The notes beneath the pieces are model-generated. The model was not told the origin of the DNA, searched no databases, and saw only the letters and a program-made list of their open reading frames with translations. The translations under genes and the position numbers were made by a program. This document shows positions 47,249 to 49,612 of a DNA stretch of 49,612 nucleotides, piece by piece. Source of the DNA: a virus; IMG/VR virus record IMGVR_UViG_3300007735_000748, positions 1 through 49,612 of that record; one strand, written 5' to 3'. Positions within the stretch are counted from its first letter, which is position 1; each line of letters begins with the position of its first letter.

Positions 47249-47658
47249 CCTGCGGCTGCACCACACCCCCCACCTCGGCCTCGACCCGTGCCGCCATGTG
47301 CCAGACATGCCCGCACGCCGTCAAGGAACGCGGCTCGGCCATCCAATGCACCGTCAACGGGTCCGCCGTGATGACCATCGCCATGACGACCGATCCCTGC
47401 CCCGCAGGACGCTTCGACGGCACCAGGGTGCGTTGGGCGGGGGTCGAGTGGCTGGGCGTCCCTGAGCCCCTTCGCTGGCTGCTGACGTGGCAACTCAAGC
47501 GAGAGCCCCGCAACCTCGACGGATGCGGGTGCATCAAGACCGTCAAGGAGTCTCAGATCGGCCCGTGGATCGAAACGTGGTTTGAGGGAATCACCCTGTT
47601 GCGTAAGCGTTTTGGCGAGTTCCTAACGGAATTTCAGGTCGCCATGCGTGGCGTATAA
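47245..47658 (+). CDS. Small Cys-rich protein (137 aa)
   Basis: The N-terminal half has C3, C5, then MCQTCPHAVKERGSAIQC and TTDPCPAGRFDG, a zinc-finger or disulfide pattern; the remainder is Trp-rich (RWAGVEWLGVPEPLRWLLTW). ATGA overlap with the 472-aa Cys-rich gene links the two. GC content returns to the genome level. Function unknown. Confidence 0.55.
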   Translation: MTCGCTTPPTSASTRAAMCQTCPHAVKERGSAIQCTVNGSAVMTIAMTTDPCPAGRFDGTRVRWAGVEWLGVPEPLRWLLTWQLKREPRNLDGCGCIKTVKESQIGPWIETWFEGITLLRKRFGEFLTEFQVAMRGV

Positions 47659-47659
47659 T
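47654..47659 (+). promoter_or_regulatory. Isolated TATAAT box before the 787-aa gene
   Basis: A perfect -10 box overlaps the stop of the previous gene 23 bases before the ATG at 47682. No good -35 exists at 16-18 bases, so a promoter is uncertain. Confidence 0.25.
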
Positions 47660-47681
47660 GCACCAACCCTGGAGTTGACCA

Positions 47682-49612
47682 ATGGCCTACGACCCTCAGA
47701 ACCCGCTCGACGCGATCACTGGCGAACGTGCCAAGCGTGGCAAGAAGAACCAGTCCACGTTTGAGGATCGCAACAAGATCACGGTCACGGGGCCTGACGG
47801 AAAGCCAATGAAGGTGCAGGGAAGCCGTGGCCCCGGCGGCCTGATGGCAGTATCGCCTGAAGACCTTGCCAACGCGGCAATCCAGCGTCGAGCGGCTACC
47901 GGCCAAGTTGAACGTCCGCAAAGCGGCATGGGTGACGTTCGCATGGCCGAACGCAATCCCGACCCTGTGCAGCCGCGAGGATTGTTTGGCCGACTTGCTA
48001 ACGTCCCACCCCAACCAGCTCGCGGCGGAATCCCTGCTTCTTCGCCACCGGCAGCTGAAACCGCTTCGCAAACCATCCGGCCCAAGGGAGTGTTTGGTCG
48101 CATGGTTGGCGGTGAAGTGCGTGAAGCAACTCAGCCTCGGGTTGGCATGGGCGACGTGCGGATGCGTGAACGTGAAGTTGAGCAGCCGGTTGCGACACAG
48201 CCAGCCGCCAAGCAACCTGTTCCTCAAGTTGGTCCGCCGCCTGCACGTCCTCGCATGGACATTTCCGACGCCATGTTCGGCGACACCGGACTTCAAACGA
48301 TCGGTCAAGCCATGCGTCAGGCACCGCCACCCGAGCGAGGGTTGACGCGAGAGATGAACGAACAGATCTTGCGTGATGTGTTGGCTGGTGAAGCACAACG
48401 TCTTCGCGGAATCAAGCGTGAAGATGATGCGTTGTCTCGCGCCTTCCCCGACGTTTCGTTCCGTCCCAAACAGCAATCTGTCGATCAGCCTGCTCAACAG
48501 CCGCAAGGGTTTGTTGGCCCCGACCGCCAGTCCAATATCGCCCGAGCCGACCAGCTCCGTGCCCAGATCGCATCCGAGCAGCAAGCCATGCTTGCGGCTC
48601 GCCGTGCCCGTGGCGGCTCGTTCCGCGAGGACACCGCCCCGCTTGAACGCATCGCCGGTATGCGTCAGGAGCTCGCCCAGTACGAGCGTGCGGCAACGCC
48701 TAGTCAACCGATTCGCGTCAAGACTCCCGAGGAGAACTTGGCGACCGAGCAGAGCCTTGCACGCCAGGCGTCCGACATCATGTCGAAGGACGTTGCGGAT
48801 CTTCGTGCTCAGGTCGCCTCGATGCCCGCCGGTCCCGAGCGTGACGCACAGGCTGAACGTCTGCGTTCGCTTGAGTTCCAACAGCAGCAGCAGGGTGCCC
48901 GTGCTGGTGCTTTGCCCGCCGGTGCAGTCGGTCCTCAGCCGATGGGTGCATCGGTTGGCCTGTCTGAGCAGATGCTCGGCGAAGCCCGTGCCCGCACCGA
49001 ACGTCAGCGTGAAGCTGCTCCCCGTGTCGCCGCCCGCCAGCAGGAACTTGCCGACGTTGCCATGCGTGAAGGCGAACGGCTCACGGGCAAGCGACAGGAC
49101 GCTGAACAGCAGAGAGCTGATCTTGCCCGTGCAACGCGAGAGGCGACACTTGCCGGGTTGTCCGCACCTGAACGAATGCGTCAGGAAGCGATCGCTACGG
49201 AGCAGGCCAAACGCGCGGCACTCACCACCAAGACCGGCATCGAAACCGAAGAGTCCAAGGCTCGTGTTGCCAAGATCATGTCTGAAATTGGCGTTGAAGA
49301 ATCAAAGGCACGCATGGTCGAAAACCAACTGCGTGAGTTCTACGACGACAAGCAAATACGCCGTCGTGCCCAAGAACTTGACTTTGAATCCAAGTCGCTT
49401 GACAACGAACTCAAGCGTGCTCAGGTTGAAATGCAGAAGAAGGGCATGGCCTTCAACCCTGAAATGGCCGCAATGCAAGACGCTGCCGTTGCCAAGTCCA
49501 TGGAGAGGCTTGGCATCAGTGCTGCGGATGAAGATGTTGTTCGGCAGGCCGCTGAAGGGCTCAAGCAGAACATTGACAAGACGACGTACACGGTTCCGTC
49601 CGATGCGATGCA
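47682..49612 (+). CDS. 5' part of 787-aa internal virion / tape-measure-like protein (runs into position 1)
   Basis: ATG at 47682 follows GGAGTTGACCA. The frame is open to the end of the window and continues, across the 127-bp overlap, to the stop at 560. N-terminal 220 residues carry two imperfect repeats: GMGDVRM at 82-88 and 155-161, and a G(L/V)FGR box at 100-104 and 136-140. After that comes Gln/Ala/Arg-rich coiled coil, then the Gly/Ala hydrophobic region near residue 704. 787 aa of helix could measure a tail of about 115-120 nm, or serve as an ejected core protein. Confidence 0.75.
   Translation, partial: MAYDPQNPLDAITGERAKRGKKNQSTFEDRNKITVTGPDGKPMKVQGSRGPGGLMAVSPEDLANAAIQRRAATGQVERPQSGMGDVRMAERNPDPVQPRGLFGRLANVPPQPARGGIPASSPPAAETASQTIRPKGVFGRMVGGEVREATQPRVGMGDVRMREREVEQPVATQPAAKQPVPQVGPPPARPRMDISDAMFGDTGLQTIGQAMRQAPPPERGLTREMNEQILRDVLAGEAQRLRGIKREDDALSRAFPDVSFRPKQQSVDQPAQQPQGFVGPDRQSNIARADQLRAQIASEQQAMLAARRARGGSFREDTAPLERIAGMRQELAQYERAATPSQPIRVKTPEENLATEQSLARQASDIMSKDVADLRAQVASMPAGPERDAQAERLRSLEFQQQQQGARAGALPAGAVGPQPMGASVGLSEQMLGEARARTERQREAAPRVAARQQELADVAMREGERLTGKRQDAEQQRADLARATREATLAGLSAPERMRQEAIATEQAKRAALTTKTGIETEESKARVAKIMSEIGVEESKARMVENQLREFYDDKQIRRRAQELDFESKSLDNELKRAQVEMQKKGMAFNPEMAAMQDAAVAKSMERLGISAADEDVVRQAAEGLKQNIDKTTYTVPSDAM
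49486..49612. repeat. Terminal direct repeat, right copy
   Basis: Exact copy of positions 1-127. Joining the two copies restores one uninterrupted reading frame (47682 to the end, then on to 560), which supports circular closure over chance similarity. Confidence 0.9.

Overview
The window holds one complete, circularly assembled genome of a temperate-looking tailed dsDNA phage. The first 127 bases (1-127) recur exactly as the last 127 (49486-49612), so the non-redundant circle is 49,485 bp, and one gene crosses the join: it starts at 47682, runs off the end and finishes at 560. The genome is GC-rich and tightly packed, with many ATGA, GTGA and TGATG start/stop overlaps and clear Shine-Dalgarno (SD) sites. 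No tRNA or rRNA gene was seen. The host is not certain. A phage CsrA homologue, a tyrosine recombinase with an HTLRKS-type box and a cysteine-rich virion-type protein would fit a planctomycete or another CsrA-bearing, SD-using bacterium; this is inference.

Layout. (1) 7161-11222, minus strand: about 14 small overlapping genes, including zinc ribbons, a PAPS-reductase-like PP-loop protein and a duplicated small gene, read from a control region at about 11.22-12.07 kb that holds palindromes and hairpins but no convincing gene. (2) 12.07-17.4 kb, plus strand: about 11 small genes, mostly unknown. Most sit behind a stereotyped leader made of a GC-rich terminator-like hairpin (A), a second hairpin (B) and an ATGGA-type SD. 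They include an ArdC-like ssDNA-binding domain and Cys-rich zinc proteins, and the series ends in a tyrosine integrase. A G6 word recurs on one strand through this segment. (3) 17.4-26.7 kb, plus strand: a consensus-like promoter (17398), a DUF5856-like protein, a CsrA homologue, then a DNA module: Cas4/RecB-like nuclease, Sak4-like recombinase, SSB-like protein, ParB-like protein, DNA methyltransferase, DEAH helicase, TOPRIM primase-like protein and a PD-(D/E)XK resolvase-like nuclease. (4) 26.7-28.7 kb: lipoprotein, membrane protein and two paralogous beta-rich proteins. (5) 28.7 kb through the join to 7160: terminase, portal, scaffold, major capsid protein, adaptor and tail genes, a methyltransferase-glycosyltransferase fusion, a collagen/polyglycine adhesin, a Cys-rich protein, a 787-aa and a 2,196-aa virion protein. 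The late genes meet the leftward genes tail to tail with no gap at 7160/7161.

How it may work together. The integrase and the palindromic operators suggest a lysogeny switch between the leftward operon and the small rightward genes. Sak4, SSB, the nucleases and the helicase would supply recombination-dependent replication. The most interesting possibility is post-transcriptional control: the phage carries its own CsrA, whose leader has the same hairpin-hairpin-ATGGA layout as the small genes upstream. No endolysin, DNA polymerase or RNA polymerase was recognised.
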